Below are positions 34,007 through 46,079 of a stretch of DNA of 64,000 nt, in pieces; the first letter of the stretch is position 1; each line of letters starts with the position of its first letter. Both the position numbers and the translations under genes were made by a program. A model generated the notes under the pieces. It worked only from the letters and a program-made list of their open reading frames with translations. It was not told where the DNA came from and did no database searches. Origin of the DNA: Sphingomonas cremea (GTDB lineage Bacteria > Pseudomonadota > Alphaproteobacteria > Sphingomonadales > Sphingomonadaceae); assembly GCF_021502585.1 (NCBI RefSeq), contig NZ_JAKFGM010000001.1:434001-498000 (forward strand), in the 5' to 3' direction.

Positions 34007-34821
34007 GCAGCCCTGCGCCCCTGATCAAGGCCCGCGAAGGACTTGTTGACGCCTATCGCGTGGCAATCGGCGACGCGTTCGTGGCATCGCGCGATTATGT
34101 CGGCGAACTGACCGTCACCGTCACTCGCGATAGGCTGGTTGAGGCCTGCCGCATCGCCCGCGACAAGTTCGGCTATCAGCAGCTGATGGAGATCGCCGGG
34201 GTCGACTATCCCGAGCGGCCCGAGCGGTTCGAGGTGAATTACCACCTGCTTTCGGTCACCCATAATCACCGCATCCGCATCAAGGTCACGACCGACGAGG
34301 ATACGCCGGTGCCAAGCGTTACCGGACTGTGGCCGGTAGCCGGCTGGCTCGAACGCGAAGTGTTCGATCTTTACGGCGTTACTTTCTCCGGCAATCCCGA
34401 CCTCCGCCGCATCCTCACCGATTATGGGTTCGAAGGATATCCGCTGCGCAAAGACTTCCCGCAGACCGGTTATGTCGAGCTTCGCTATTCGGAAGCTGAG
34501 AAGCGCGTTGTTTATGAGCCAGTCCAGCTGCCCCAGGATTTCCGCAACTTCGACTTCCTGATGCCGTGGGAAGGCCCAGAATATCGGCTTCCCGGCGACG
34601 AAAAGGCAGAGGCGCAGGCACCTGGCGCGCCGAGCCCTGCGCCTGCCGGAGGACCGCAGAAAGTCGAGGCCAAGGCCCAGCCACCCCAGCCCAAGACGAC
34701 CGACACGCCTGCAAAGACCGGCGCTGGCGCCAAGGCCAACAAGGCGGCGACGAAGAAGAGCAAGGCCGCACCAAAGGCCAAGGCATCCACCAAGCCGCGC
34801 GCCAAAAAGGGTGACGCATGA
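34003..34821 (+). CDS. nuoC: NADH-quinone oxidoreductase subunit C with Lys/Ala/Pro-rich tail
   Basis: Hydrophilic complex I subunit (30 kDa homologue). GTG 34003, overlapping the nuoB stop, gives 272 aa. Residues 1-195 are the normal NuoC fold, including the family signature [21 protein letters not shown] and YPLRKDFPQ. Residues about 198-272 are an extra low-complexity tail: first Pro/Ala/Glu-rich, then Lys/Ala-rich like histone H1 ([16 protein letters not shown]). The tail is in frame, runs to the nuoD overlap and is unlikely to be a frameshift because no conserved residue is lost. Confidence 0.96.
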   Translation: MSSPAPLIKAREGLVDAYRVAIGDAFVASRDYVGELTVTVTRDRLVEACRIARDKFGYQQLMEIAGVDYPERPERFEVNYHLLSVTHNHRIRIKVTTDEDTPVPSVTGLWPVAGWLEREVFDLYGVTFSGNPDLRRILTDYGFEGYPLRKDFPQTGYVELRYSEAEKRVVYEPVQLPQDFRNFDFLMPWEGPEYRLPGDEKAEAQAPGAPSPAPAGGPQKVEAKAQPPQPKTTDTPAKTGAGAKANKAATKKSKAAPKAKASTKPRAKKGDA

Positions 34822-36065
34822 CCACCCAGATCGATATTCTGGTCGGCTCTCCAACCGACAAGCTTGCCCCCGGCAACAAACCCACCGCGGGCGACCAGAC
34901 CGTCAGCAACTACACGATCAACTTCGGCCCGCAGCATCCGGCCGCGCACGGCGTTCTGCGTCTGATCATGGAGCTGGACGGGGAGATCGTCGAGCGGGTC
35001 GATCCGCATATCGGCCTGCTTCATCGCGGCACCGAAAAGCTGATCGAATATCGCACCTATGCTCAGGCGCTGCCTTACTTCGACCGGCTCGATTACTGCT
35101 CGCCGATGTGCATGGAGCACAGCTACGTCCTCGCCATCGAGAAATTGATGGGCCTCGAGGTGCCGCTGCGCGCGCAATATGTCCGGGTGTTGATGGCGGA
35201 GCTGACCCGCATTTCCAACCATATGCTGAACCTCGGCAGCCACATCATGGACGTGGGCGCGATGACGCCCAACCTGTGGCTGTTCGAAGTGCGCGAGGAT
35301 ACGCTGCAGCTGTACGAGGCGGTGTCGGGCGCGCGAATGCACGCCAATTACTTCCGCGTCGGCGGCGTGCACCAGGATATTCCGGAGAAGGTGCTGGCCG
35401 ACATGGCGACCTTCCTCGACAAGCGCATGCCGCTGTTCGAGGACGCGATTTCGCTGGTCGCCGACAATCGCATCTTCAAGCAGCGCAACGTCGACATCGG
35501 CACGGTCAGCAAGGAGGACGCGCTGGCCTGGGGCTTCTCCGGCCCGATGATCCGCGCAGCGGGCATTCCGTGGGATTTGCGCCGCTCGCAGCCCTATGAA
35601 GTCTATGACCGGATGGAGTTCGACATTCCGGTCGGCACCAGGGGCGACTGCTACGACCGCTTCATGGTCCGGGTCGAGGAAGTGCGGCAATCGGCGCGGA
35701 TCATGCGCCAGTGCCTCAAGGAAATGCCGTCCGGCCCGATCGCGACCTTGGACCGTAAGGTGTTCCCGCCCAAGCGCGCCGAGATGAAGCAGTCGATGGA
35801 AGCGCTGATCCATCACTTCAAGCTCTATACCGAAGGCTATCACGTCCCCGCTGGCGAGGTTTACGTCGCGACCGAAAGCCCCAAGGGCGAGTTCGGCGTC
35901 TACCTTGTCGCGGACGGAACCAACAAGCCCTATCGCTGCAAGATCCGGCCGACCGCGTTCAGCCATCTGCAGGCGATGGACTTCATGATGAAGGGCCACA
36001 TGCTCGCCGACACCACCGCGGTGCTGAGCGCCATCGACGTCGTCTTCGGGGAGTGCGACCGCTAA
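34818..36065 (+). CDS. nuoD: NADH-quinone oxidoreductase subunit D
   Basis: Forms the quinone-binding cavity with NuoB (49 kDa homologue, related to [NiFe] hydrogenase large subunit). The 415-aa chain has [15 protein letters not shown] (about 35-49), [32 protein letters not shown] and a C-terminal [26 protein letters not shown]. It overlaps nuoC by 4 nt and shares TAATG with nuoE. Confidence 0.98.
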   Translation: MTTQIDILVGSPTDKLAPGNKPTAGDQTVSNYTINFGPQHPAAHGVLRLIMELDGEIVERVDPHIGLLHRGTEKLIEYRTYAQALPYFDRLDYCSPMCMEHSYVLAIEKLMGLEVPLRAQYVRVLMAELTRISNHMLNLGSHIMDVGAMTPNLWLFEVREDTLQLYEAVSGARMHANYFRVGGVHQDIPEKVLADMATFLDKRMPLFEDAISLVADNRIFKQRNVDIGTVSKEDALAWGFSGPMIRAAGIPWDLRRSQPYEVYDRMEFDIPVGTRGDCYDRFMVRVEEVRQSARIMRQCLKEMPSGPIATLDRKVFPPKRAEMKQSMEALIHHFKLYTEGYHVPAGEVYVATESPKGEFGVYLVADGTNKPYRCKIRPTAFSHLQAMDFMMKGHMLADTTAVLSAIDVVFGECDR

Positions 36066-36730
36066 TGGCTGAACGTCAGTTCCATCCCGACACGCCCGAG
36101 CTCCGCGCCGAGTGGGACGGCTTCGCCTGGACCGAGGCCAACGCCAAGGCCGCGGCGGAGATCGTCGCCCGCTATCCGGCGGGGCGGCAGGCATCCGCCT
36201 CGATTCCGTTCCTTGACTTGGCCCAGCGTCAGGTCGGCGCGATGACCGACACCCAGGGCTGGCTGCCGATCCCGGTGATCGAATTCGTCGCGCGGGAGCT
36301 CGACATGCCGCCGGTCCGAGTGATGGAGGTCGCCAGCTTCTACACCATGTTCAACCTCGCTCCGGTGGGCAAATTCCACGTCCAGGTGTGCGGCACCACG
36401 CCCTGCATGCTGCGCGGGTCGGATGACGTGCTTTCCGCCTGCTTCAAGCGAGGGATGAAGAAGGGCCATACCACCGAGGACGGCTTGTTCACCCTGACCG
36501 AGGTCGAATGCCTCGGCGCCTGCGCCAACGCGCCGATGGTCCAGATCAACGACGACAATTATGAGGACCTGACCGAGGACAGCATGGGCAAGATCCTCGA
36601 CGCGCTTGCCGCCGGGCAGACGCCCAAGCCTGGACCGCAGGTTGACCGCACGACCAGCTGCCCCGAAGGCGGCCCGACCACGCTCAAGAAAATGGCCGAG
36701 CGCAATTACGACTATCGGGGGCAGTGGTGA
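36065..36730 (+). CDS. nuoE: NADH-quinone oxidoreductase subunit E
   Basis: Thioredoxin-fold [2Fe-2S] subunit (24 kDa homologue, cluster N1a). From ATG 36065 it is 221 aa, with cluster cysteines in VQVCGTTPCML and ECLGACANAPM. The C-terminal 35 residues (TTSCPEGGPTTLKKMAERNYDYRG) extend beyond the shortest family members. Its TGA shares bases with the start of a 49-aa peptide (TGATG). Confidence 0.97.
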   Translation: MAERQFHPDTPELRAEWDGFAWTEANAKAAAEIVARYPAGRQASASIPFLDLAQRQVGAMTDTQGWLPIPVIEFVARELDMPPVRVMEVASFYTMFNLAPVGKFHVQVCGTTPCMLRGSDDVLSACFKRGMKKGHTTEDGLFTLTEVECLGACANAPMVQINDDNYEDLTEDSMGKILDALAAGQTPKPGPQVDRTTSCPEGGPTTLKKMAERNYDYRGQW

Positions 36731-36879
36731 TGAAAGACATCCTGAAAGCCGTCGTCGCAATCATCATCGTCGTGATCGCGTTCAAGATCATCACCGGCAT
36801 CATCGGCCTGTTGATCGGCGTCGCGATTGCCGGGCTGGTCGTCTACGGCGGCGTCAAGCTGCTGGAGGGCCGTAAGTGA
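36730..36879 (+). CDS. 49-aa hydrophobic membrane peptide within the nuo operon
   Basis: A small frame, ATG 36730 to TGA 36877-36879, beginning [20 protein letters not shown] and ending [13 protein letters not shown]. The sequence is nearly all Ile/Val/Gly/Ala over residues 6-42, enough for one long or two short membrane helices, with Lys at both ends. It shares bases with the nuoE stop (TGATG) and the nuoF start (GTGA), so it is translationally embedded in the operon. It is not a known complex I subunit. An alternative start GTG 36727 adds one residue. Role unknown; assembly or a small supernumerary subunit is a guess. Confidence 0.78.
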   Translation: MKDILKAVVAIIIVVIAFKIITGIIGLLIGVAIAGLVVYGGVKLLEGRK

Positions 36880-38183
36880 CCGGCATCACCTCCCTCACCG
36901 ACAAGGATCGGATCTTCACCAACCTCTACGGCTTCCAGGGTGCGGACCTGAAGTCGTCGCAGGCGCGCGGGGATTGGGACAACACCGCCGGCCTGATGAA
37001 GATCGGCCAGGATGAGATCATCGAGGTGGTCAAGGCGTCGGGCCTGCGCGGCCGCGGCGGCGCGGGCTTCCCGACCGGCATGAAGTGGAGCTTCATGCCC
37101 AAGGCACCGACCGCCGGACGTCCCAACTTCCTGGTGATCAACGCCGACGAGTCAGAGCCGGGCAGCTGCAAGGACCGCGAAATCCTTCGCCACGATCCGC
37201 ACAAGCTGGTCGAAGGCGCGCTGATCGCCGGTTTCGCGATGCGCGCGCGCGCCGGCTACATCTATGTCCGCGGCGAATTCATCGTCGAGACCGAAGCGCT
37301 TCGCAAAGCCGTCGCTGAGGCTTATGACGCCGGCCTGCTCGGCAAGAACGCCGCCGGATCGGGATATGACTTCGACCTGTTCGTCCACCGCGGCGCAGGC
37401 GCCTACATATGCGGCGAAGAGACGGCGATGCTCGAAAGCCTGGAAGGCAAGAAGGGCCTGCCGCGCCTGAAGCCGCCGTTCCCGGCCGGCGCGGGCCTCT
37501 ATGGCTGCCCGACCACGGTCAATAATGTCGAGAGCATTGCGGTGGTGCCGACCATCCTCCGCCGCGGCGCAGCCTGGTTCGCGAGCTTCGGGCGGGAGAA
37601 GAACGAAGGCACCAAGCTGTTCCAGATCAGCGGCCATGTGAACTGCCCATGCGTGGTCGAGGAAGCCATGTCGATCCCGTTCCGTGAGTTGATCGACAAG
37701 CATGCCGGCGGCATCCGTGGCGGCTGGGACAACCTCCTCGCCGTGATCCCCGGCGGATCGTCGGTGCCGCTGGTACCGGCCGAGCAGATCATGGACGCCC
37801 CGATGGATTTCGACGGGCTGAAGGACCTCGGCTCGGGCCTCGGCACGGCGGCGGTGATCGTGATGGACAAGTCGACCGACATCGTCCGCGCGATCAGCCG
37901 CATCAGCTACTTCTACAAGCATGAAAGCTGCGGCCAGTGCACCCCGTGCCGCGAAGGCACCGGCTGGATGTGGCGGACGATGGAGCGCCTTCGCGAAGGC
38001 GACGCCCAGGTGTCGACCATCGACAAGCTCTACGACGTCACCAAGCAGATAGAGGGCCACACCATCTGCGCGCTCGGCGACGCTGCCGCCTGGCCCATCC
38101 AGGGCCTGATCAAGCACTTCCGCCCCGAGCTCGAGCGCCGCATCGCCGAGCGGCAAGGCGATGTGCGGGAGGCGGCGGAGTGA
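36876..38183 (+). CDS. nuoF: NADH-quinone oxidoreductase subunit F
   Basis: NADH-oxidising flavoprotein (51 kDa homologue) with FMN and [4Fe-4S] cluster N3. The 435-aa protein (GTG start overlapping the 49-aa gene) has the NADH/FMN loop [16 protein letters not shown] (about 53-68), [34 protein letters not shown], and the cluster motif [15 protein letters not shown] (about 349-363) with a distant fourth Cys in [11 protein letters not shown]. After it the operon is interrupted by an unrelated secreted protein gene. Confidence 0.98.
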   Translation: MTGITSLTDKDRIFTNLYGFQGADLKSSQARGDWDNTAGLMKIGQDEIIEVVKASGLRGRGGAGFPTGMKWSFMPKAPTAGRPNFLVINADESEPGSCKDREILRHDPHKLVEGALIAGFAMRARAGYIYVRGEFIVETEALRKAVAEAYDAGLLGKNAAGSGYDFDLFVHRGAGAYICGEETAMLESLEGKKGLPRLKPPFPAGAGLYGCPTTVNNVESIAVVPTILRRGAAWFASFGREKNEGTKLFQISGHVNCPCVVEEAMSIPFRELIDKHAGGIRGGWDNLLAVIPGGSSVPLVPAEQIMDAPMDFDGLKDLGSGLGTAAVIVMDKSTDIVRAISRISYFYKHESCGQCTPCREGTGWMWRTMERLREGDAQVSTIDKLYDVTKQIEGHTICALGDAAAWPIQGLIKHFRPELERRIAERQGDVREAAE

Positions 38184-38230
38184 TCGGAATCCAAAATGCG
38201 GAGCCGCGGGGGCGGCGGGAGAGGGGCGTA

Positions 38231-39541
38231 ATGCGTAACCTGCTTTTTGGCTTGATCCTTGGGATGGCCGCGTCGTCTGCCGTTCTGGCCGATCCGCCAA
38301 CCGGTTCGCGGCTCGGCAGCCGGTTTGCCGGAAGCATCAAATATTCCGAAGAGGAGGCCGATAACTCGGCGACCAAGATGGCGTCCTGCCTGGTCACCAA
38401 GCGGCCAACAGCGGCGCGGGCTTATCTCGACGCCTACTCGGCCGATGAATCGGACAAACAGCGCAACGAACTATTCCAAGACGTCTCTTGCCTGTCGTTT
38501 GTGGGCTTCAGCGGCATGTCCGATACCATGCAGGTTAGCTTCCCTCGCGACGTGATCCGGGGCAAATTCGCCGAGGCATTCCTCAAGGACCAGTCGAGTG
38601 CGATCGCGGCGCTTCCGGCGCTGCCGCTGGTCAAGGACTATTCGCGGCCCTGGTTCGCGGCGACCGGCCGAAGCCCGGTTATCGACGAAATGGGCGCCTG
38701 TGTTGTCGACACCAATCCAAATGGAGCCGCAGCTATTCTGGCGACATCCGCCTACTCCAAGGAAGAGGCGGCTGCGTTCGGCGGCGCAATGCCGAGCCTG
38801 GCAACTTGCCTTCGTGCCGGTGCCAAGCTGCAAGCCAATCGTCAGGCGCTCCGCGCCGCGCTGGCGGACGCGCTGTATCAGCGCCTGACCAAGCCGGCGC
38901 CGGCTGTGCAACTGGCCGAGGCGGAGGCGCGGACTCGGCAGGTTCGCGTTGCGTTCAAGAAGTTCGCTGAGTGCGTCGTGAGCAAAAATGAGCGTGATGC
39001 GCAGATCTACGTCATCGAGGATTTGAGCGAACAGGAAACGACGCGCCTTCGTAATAAAATGTTGGATGGGGCCTGCTGGCGCGCCTCAACTGGTTTGCAA
39101 CCCCCGATTGCAACGACGGGTTTGAAACTTCAGGGCATCCTGGCTGAGGTATTACTGGCGGCGGAGCCGACCCGCGGGCCGTTGCAGGATCCCAAGAACA
39201 TCGCGCCATTGAATCATGAGCCCGTCAACGCGGCGGAACGGCGGCGGGTAGACGCCGACACGCTGAAATTCATGGACGCAATGTACATGCTCTTTAAGGC
39301 TGGCGAGTGCGTCGTGCGCGCTGACGTCAATGGGGCAGACCGCCTTCTGAAAAGTGGTTTGAATTCTCGTGAAGAATCCGAGGCTTTGATGGCCCTCAAG
39401 CCTGCGTTCGATGGCTGCCCCAAGTGGGAATCCAGTTACGCCGCAAGCATCGATGAGCTTCGCGCCACCATTGCTGCGAACTATTACCGCCTGGGCCATG
39501 CGCGGAGCACCGCTACCAGTGCGGCTGGAGGCACGAAATAA
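38231..39541 (+). CDS. Secreted protein with four Cys-pair repeats, inside nuo operon
   Basis: A 436-aa protein of no recognised family between nuoF and nuoG. ATG 38231 follows GGGAGAGGGG and starts a signal peptide cleaved near VLA-DPP (residue 20). Eight Cys fall in four pairs, 53/87, 157/193, 248/282 and 360/396, spaced 34, 36, 34 and 36. Each unit reads roughly C-x-V ... A-x-x-x-(L/I/Y) ... S-x-x-E/D ... C and is followed by a helix like LRAALADALYQ. A periplasmic fold with four disulfides is likely. GC is lower than in the flanks (28 of 60 in 39001-39060 against 45 of 60 in 37441-37500). A GTG at 38180 overlapping nuoF would add 17 residues but spoil the signal peptide. The stop shares TAATG with nuoG. 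Confidence 0.72.
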   Translation: MRNLLFGLILGMAASSAVLADPPTGSRLGSRFAGSIKYSEEEADNSATKMASCLVTKRPTAARAYLDAYSADESDKQRNELFQDVSCLSFVGFSGMSDTMQVSFPRDVIRGKFAEAFLKDQSSAIAALPALPLVKDYSRPWFAATGRSPVIDEMGACVVDTNPNGAAAILATSAYSKEEAAAFGGAMPSLATCLRAGAKLQANRQALRAALADALYQRLTKPAPAVQLAEAEARTRQVRVAFKKFAECVVSKNERDAQIYVIEDLSEQETTRLRNKMLDGACWRASTGLQPPIATTGLKLQGILAEVLLAAEPTRGPLQDPKNIAPLNHEPVNAAERRRVDADTLKFMDAMYMLFKAGECVVRADVNGADRLLKSGLNSREESEALMALKPAFDGCPKWESSYAASIDELRATIAANYYRLGHARSTATSAAGGTK

Positions 39542-41544
39542 TGCCTAGAGTTACCGTCGACGGCGTTGAGATAGAGGTTCCGCAGGGCGCGACCGTGCTG
39601 CAGGCGTGCGAGCTGGCGGGGAAGGAAATCCCGCGCTTCTGCTACCATGAGCGTCTCAGCATTGCCGGCAATTGCCGCATGTGCCTCGTCGAGGTCGCGC
39701 CGGGGCCGCCCAAGCCGCAGGCGAGTTGCGCGCTTCCCGCCGCGGAAGGGCAGACGATCCGAACCGACACGCCGATGGTCAAGAAGGCGCGCGAAGGGGT
39801 GATGGAGTTTTTGCTTATCAACCACCCGCTCGACTGCCCGATCTGCGACCAGGGCGGGGAGTGCGACTTGCAGGATCAGGCGATCGCTTATGGCCGCGGC
39901 CACTCGCGCTTCGAAGAAAATAAGCGGGCGGTCGACGACAAATATTTCGGTCCGATCGTCAAGACGGCGATGACGCGCTGCATCCAGTGCACCCGCTGCG
40001 CGCGCTTCGCCGATGAAGTGGCGGGGACGCCGGAGATCGGCATGCTCTATCGCGGCGAAGACGCGCAGATCACCACCTACCTCGAAAAGGCCTTCCACTC
40101 GGAGCTGGCTGGGAATTTGGTCGATCTCTGCCCGGTCGGTGCGCTGCTGTCGAAGCCTTACAGCTTCGAGGCGCGGCCGTGGGAGTTGCGCAAGGTTCCG
40201 GGCATTGACGTGATGGACGCGGTCGGCACCAACATCCGCATGGACGTCCGCCAGCGCCAGGTGATGCGCATCCTGCCGCGCATCAACGATGCGGTGAACG
40301 AGGAATGGGCGCACGACAAGACGCGCCACCATGTCGACGCGCTGGTCAGGGGCCGCCTCGACCGGCCGTGGGTTCGCGAAAAAGGCAAGCTGCGCGAGGC
40401 ATCGTGGTCGGAGGCGCTCGACGTCTTTGCCAAGCAATTCAAGAAGGCCGGCAAGAAGGTCGCGGCCATCGCCGGCGATTTGCTCGATGCCGAAACCATG
40501 TATGCGGCCAAGGCGCTGCTGGCTGGCGCAGGCTCGAAGCTGCTCGAAGGGCGGCAGACCGGCCTCGACTATGACGTGACCAGCCTCGCTGCCGTGCGGT
40601 TCAACACGCCGCTGGCCGAACTGGAAAATGCCGACGTCGTGCTGCTTGTCGGCAGCAACCCGCGCTGGGAAGCGCCGCTGGCCAACACCCGCGTCCGCAA
40701 GGCGGTGCGGCGCGGGGCCAAGGTCTTCGCCATCGGGCCGGACGTCGACCTTACCTACAAGGTAGAATGGCTGGGCAATGACCTATCATTGATCGGCAAG
40801 CTGCCCAAGGCGGCTGCTGACGCGATCAAGGCTGCGAAGAAACCCGTGATGATCGTCGGCCCGGGCGCGCTCGGGGCAGGGGCGCTTGGCGCCGCGCTGG
40901 CCGCATCCGGCGCGTTCATGCGTGACGGCTGGAACGGCTTCAACGTGCTGCACATCGCGGCGGCGCGGATGGCGAGCCTGATGCTCGGATATGCCCAGAA
41001 GGGTGGCATTGCCGACATCGAAAAGGCCAAGCCGGAACTGGTGATCCTGCTTGGCGCCGACGAGGCCGCGGCCGACCGGTTCAAGGGTGCCTATAAAGTC
41101 TATGTCGGCCATCATGGCGATGCCGGCGCGGCCAATGCCGACCTGGTCCTTCCGGGCGCGGCCTATGCCGAGAAGCACGGCACCTACGTCAACATCGAGG
41201 GACGTGTGCAGCGCGGCGAGCGCGCCGCCTTCGCGCCGGGCGATGCGCGCGAGGACTGGACGATCTTCCGGGCATTAAGCGACCTCATTGGCAAGCCGCT
41301 GCCGTTCGATCGCTTCGACCAGCTGCGGGCGGCAATGATCGCCGAAGTTCCGGAGCTGGGGCACGAGGGGATTATCGACATGCCCTGGGCGCCGCCCAAG
41401 CTCGACGCCAAGGCGTCAGGCCCGGTCGCCTATCCGCTCAAGGATTTCTACCTGACCAACGCCATCTGTCGCGCCAGCCCGACCATGCGCCGCTGCTCGG
41501 AAGAGCTGGTGCAGGGCCGCGAATATCTGGAGGCCGCGGAATGA
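39541..41544 (+). CDS. nuoG: NADH-quinone oxidoreductase subunit G
   Basis: Large iron-sulfur subunit (75 kDa homologue) of the hydrophilic arm. The 667-aa protein has an N-terminal ferredoxin domain ([2Fe-2S] ligands in [21 protein letters not shown]), the His/Cys-ligated cluster in [18 protein letters not shown], a [4Fe-4S] motif [10 protein letters not shown] with DLCPVGAL, and a molybdopterin-oxidoreductase-like C-terminal region (about 220-660). Length matches alphaproteobacterial and mitochondrial forms. It overlaps nuoH by 4 nt. Confidence 0.98.
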   Translation: MPRVTVDGVEIEVPQGATVLQACELAGKEIPRFCYHERLSIAGNCRMCLVEVAPGPPKPQASCALPAAEGQTIRTDTPMVKKAREGVMEFLLINHPLDCPICDQGGECDLQDQAIAYGRGHSRFEENKRAVDDKYFGPIVKTAMTRCIQCTRCARFADEVAGTPEIGMLYRGEDAQITTYLEKAFHSELAGNLVDLCPVGALLSKPYSFEARPWELRKVPGIDVMDAVGTNIRMDVRQRQVMRILPRINDAVNEEWAHDKTRHHVDALVRGRLDRPWVREKGKLREASWSEALDVFAKQFKKAGKKVAAIAGDLLDAETMYAAKALLAGAGSKLLEGRQTGLDYDVTSLAAVRFNTPLAELENADVVLLVGSNPRWEAPLANTRVRKAVRRGAKVFAIGPDVDLTYKVEWLGNDLSLIGKLPKAAADAIKAAKKPVMIVGPGALGAGALGAALAASGAFMRDGWNGFNVLHIAAARMASLMLGYAQKGGIADIEKAKPELVILLGADEAAADRFKGAYKVYVGHHGDAGAANADLVLPGAAYAEKHGTYVNIEGRVQRGERAAFAPGDAREDWTIFRALSDLIGKPLPFDRFDQLRAAMIAEVPELGHEGIIDMPWAPPKLDAKASGPVAYPLKDFYLTNAICRASPTMRRCSEELVQGREYLEAAE

Positions 41545-42617
41545 CCGCCTGGTTCCAGGGCACATGGCTCGGAGAAGGCGGCGGCTGGTTCCTCGCCAAT
41601 CTCATCCTGATTCTGCTGATTGCCCTGCCACTGATGCTGGCGGTGGCGATGATCATATATGCCGAGCGCAAGATCTGGGCAGCCATTGCGCTCCGCCGGG
41701 GCCCCAACGTGGTCGGCCCGTGGGGCCTGCTGCAAAGCTTCGCCGACGGCCTCAAGGTCTTCCTTAAGGAAACGATCATCCCGAGCAGCGCCAACAAGGG
41801 GCTGTTCCTGATTGCGCCGATCATCACCTTCACGGTGGCGCTGATCGTCTGGGCAGTAGTGCCGTTCGACGTCGGCGTGGTGCTGACCGACATCAATGTC
41901 GGCCTGCTCTATATCCTCGCGGCGAGCTCGCTCGGCGTCTACGGCGTGATCATCGCCGGCTGGGCATCCAACTCCAAATATCCCTTCTTCTCCGCGCTGC
42001 GTGCAGCGGCGCAGATGGTCAGCTATGAAGTGTCGATCGGCTTCGTGCTGATCTGCGTCGTGCTCTATGCCGGCACTTTCAACCTGACCGGGATCGTCAT
42101 GGCGCAGAAGGGCAACATCTTCGGCATCCTGAACGGCTACGCCTTCAACCCGCTGCTGTTCCCGATGGCGGTGGTATTCCTGATCAGCTCGATGGCCGAA
42201 ACCTTCCGCACCCCGTTCGACCTGGTCGAGGCGGAGAGCGAGCTCGTCGCCGGCCACCAGACCGAATATTCGTCGATGAGCTTCGCGCTGTTCTGGCTCG
42301 GCGAATATGCCAACGTCATCCTGATGTGCGCGCTGAACGCCATCCTGTTCTGGGGCGGGTTCCTGCCACCGTTGAACCTCGACTTCCTCTACGGCTTCAC
42401 CCTGTTCGACCATTATTTCTCGCTTGGATGGGTCTGGCTCATCCTGAAAATGTGCTTCTTCTTCTTCGTTTTCGGTTGGGTGAAGGCGACCGTGCCCAGG
42501 TACCGCTATGACCAGCTGATGCGGCTGGGCTGGAAGATCTTCCTGCCGCTGTCGCTGCTGTTCGTTGTCCTTATCTCGGGCTGGATCATGTGGACCCGTT
42601 ATGGAGTAGCGGCATGA
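41541..42617 (+). CDS. nuoH: NADH-quinone oxidoreductase subunit H
   Basis: Membrane subunit (ND1 homologue) at the junction of the two arms, forming the quinone tunnel. The 358-aa chain has about eight helices and the conserved [20 protein letters not shown] and [17 protein letters not shown] loops. It overlaps nuoG and nuoI by 4 nt each. Confidence 0.98.
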   Translation: MTAWFQGTWLGEGGGWFLANLILILLIALPLMLAVAMIIYAERKIWAAIALRRGPNVVGPWGLLQSFADGLKVFLKETIIPSSANKGLFLIAPIITFTVALIVWAVVPFDVGVVLTDINVGLLYILAASSLGVYGVIIAGWASNSKYPFFSALRAAAQMVSYEVSIGFVLICVVLYAGTFNLTGIVMAQKGNIFGILNGYAFNPLLFPMAVVFLISSMAETFRTPFDLVEAESELVAGHQTEYSSMSFALFWLGEYANVILMCALNAILFWGGFLPPLNLDFLYGFTLFDHYFSLGWVWLILKMCFFFFVFGWVKATVPRYRYDQLMRLGWKIFLPLSLLFVVLISGWIMWTRYGVAA

Positions 42618-43096
42618 TCGCGCGCACCATCAAGGCCTTCACGCTGTGGGAATTCGTCAAGGCGCATGCCCTGACCCTCAAATATTTCTTCAAGCCCAAG
42701 GCGACGATCAACTATCCCTATGAGAAGACGCCGCAGTCGCCGCGCTTCCGGGGCGAGCATGCGCTGCGCCGCTATCCCAACGGCGAAGAGCGCTGCATCG
42801 CCTGCAAATTGTGCGAGGCGATTTGCCCTGCGCAGGCGATCACGATCGAGGCCGAACCGCGCGAGGACGGCAGCCGGCGCACCACCCGCTATGACATCGA
42901 CATGGTGAAGTGCATCTATTGCGGCCTGTGCGCAGAAGCCTGCCCGGTCGACGCCATCGTCGAGGGACCAAACCTGGAATTCGCGACCGAAACGCGTGAA
43001 GAGTTGCTCTACGACAAGGCCAAGCTTCTGGCCAACGGCGACCGCTGGGAGCAAGCGATCGCCGCCAACCTTGCCGCCGACGCGGCGTACCGTTAA
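42614..43096 (+). CDS. nuoI: NADH-quinone oxidoreductase subunit I
   Basis: Ferredoxin-like subunit (TYKY homologue) carrying clusters N6a and N6b. From ATG 42614 it is 160 aa, with two CxxCxxCxxxCP motifs: [12 protein letters not shown] and [12 protein letters not shown]. An N-terminal amphipathic segment lies on the membrane arm. A 24-nt gap separates it from nuoJ. Confidence 0.98.
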   Translation: MIARTIKAFTLWEFVKAHALTLKYFFKPKATINYPYEKTPQSPRFRGEHALRRYPNGEERCIACKLCEAICPAQAITIEAEPREDGSRRTTRYDIDMVKCIYCGLCAEACPVDAIVEGPNLEFATETREELLYDKAKLLANGDRWEQAIAANLAADAAYR

Positions 43097-43120
43097 GCGC
43101 CGCCGCCAACCGGGGATCCG

Positions 43121-43726
43121 ATGATTGCAATTTTCGCCTTTTATTTGTTCGCGACGCTGACCATCGCTTCGGCGGTGCTCGTCATCTTCGCGCGCAATCC
43201 GGTGCATAGCGTGCTGTGGCTGATCCTCGCCTTTTTCAACGCCGCCGGCCTGATGCTGATCCTCGGTGCCGAGTTCATTGCGATGCTGCTGGTGATCGTC
43301 TACGTCGGCGCCGTGGCGGTGCTGTTCCTGTTCATCGTCATGATGCTCGACATCGATTTCGCCGCACTGCGATCCGGCTTCACCCGCAACCTGCCGTTCG
43401 GCCTGGTGGTGGCGCTGGTGCTGCTGGCGGAGATCATCGTCGCAGTTTCGGCATGGAAGGCAGGCCCGGTGACCGGCGGCGTCCAGCCGGCGGCGACCAA
43501 CCAGCCCAACATCGAGGCGGTCGGCGAGCTGCTCTACACCCGCTACCTGTTCCCGTTCGAAATCGCTGGCCTCATCCTGCTGGTGGCGATGATCGGCGCG
43601 ATTGTGCTGACCCACCGTAGCCGCGGCGACGTCCGCGGGCAGAAGGTGTGGAAGCAGGTCGACCGCCGCCCAGAAGACGCGATCCGGAACCTTCAGCCGA
43701 AGGTGGGTGAGGGGGTGAAGCTGTGA
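43121..43726 (+). CDS. nuoJ: NADH-quinone oxidoreductase subunit J
   Basis: Membrane subunit (ND6 homologue), 201 aa with five helices. The third contains the conserved [20 protein letters not shown], with its pi-bulge region. A Lys/Arg-rich C-terminal tail (about 165-201) is cytoplasmic. The stop overlaps the nuoK GTG (GTGA). Confidence 0.97.
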   Translation: MIAIFAFYLFATLTIASAVLVIFARNPVHSVLWLILAFFNAAGLMLILGAEFIAMLLVIVYVGAVAVLFLFIVMMLDIDFAALRSGFTRNLPFGLVVALVLLAEIIVAVSAWKAGPVTGGVQPAATNQPNIEAVGELLYTRYLFPFEIAGLILLVAMIGAIVLTHRSRGDVRGQKVWKQVDRRPEDAIRNLQPKVGEGVKL

Positions 43727-44027
43727 TCGGCCTGACCCATTATCTCGCCGTCGCGGCGATCCTGTTCACGCTCGGCGTGCTCGGCATCTTCCTCAATCGC
43801 CGCAACATCATCCTGATGCTGATGGCGATCGAGCTCATCCTGCTCGCCGTGAACATCAACCTGGTCGCATTCAGCGCCTTCCTCGGCGACCTGGTCGGCC
43901 AGGTCTTCGCCATGTTCGTGCTGACGGTTGCCGCCGCAGAGGCCGCTATCGGCCTCGCCATCCTTGTCATCTTCTTCCGTCGCCGCGGTTCGATCGCGGT
44001 CGATGACGTCAACCGGATGCGCGGCTG

Positions 44028-44028
<1 letters not shown>
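43723..44028 (+). CDS. nuoK: NADH-quinone oxidoreductase subunit K
   Basis: Small antiporter-like subunit (ND4L homologue), 101 aa with three helices. Conserved membrane Glu residues lie in [12 protein letters not shown] and [14 protein letters not shown] start at 43723. The stop shares TGATG with nuoL. Confidence 0.97.

Positions 44029-46075
<2,047 letters not shown>

Positions 46076-46079
<4 letters not shown>

Noticed and set aside
34512-36194. 560-aa open frame on the minus strand opposite nuoC-nuoD
   Set aside because: Antisense shadow; composition is His/Arg/Asp-rich and it covers the coding sequence of two core complex I genes.
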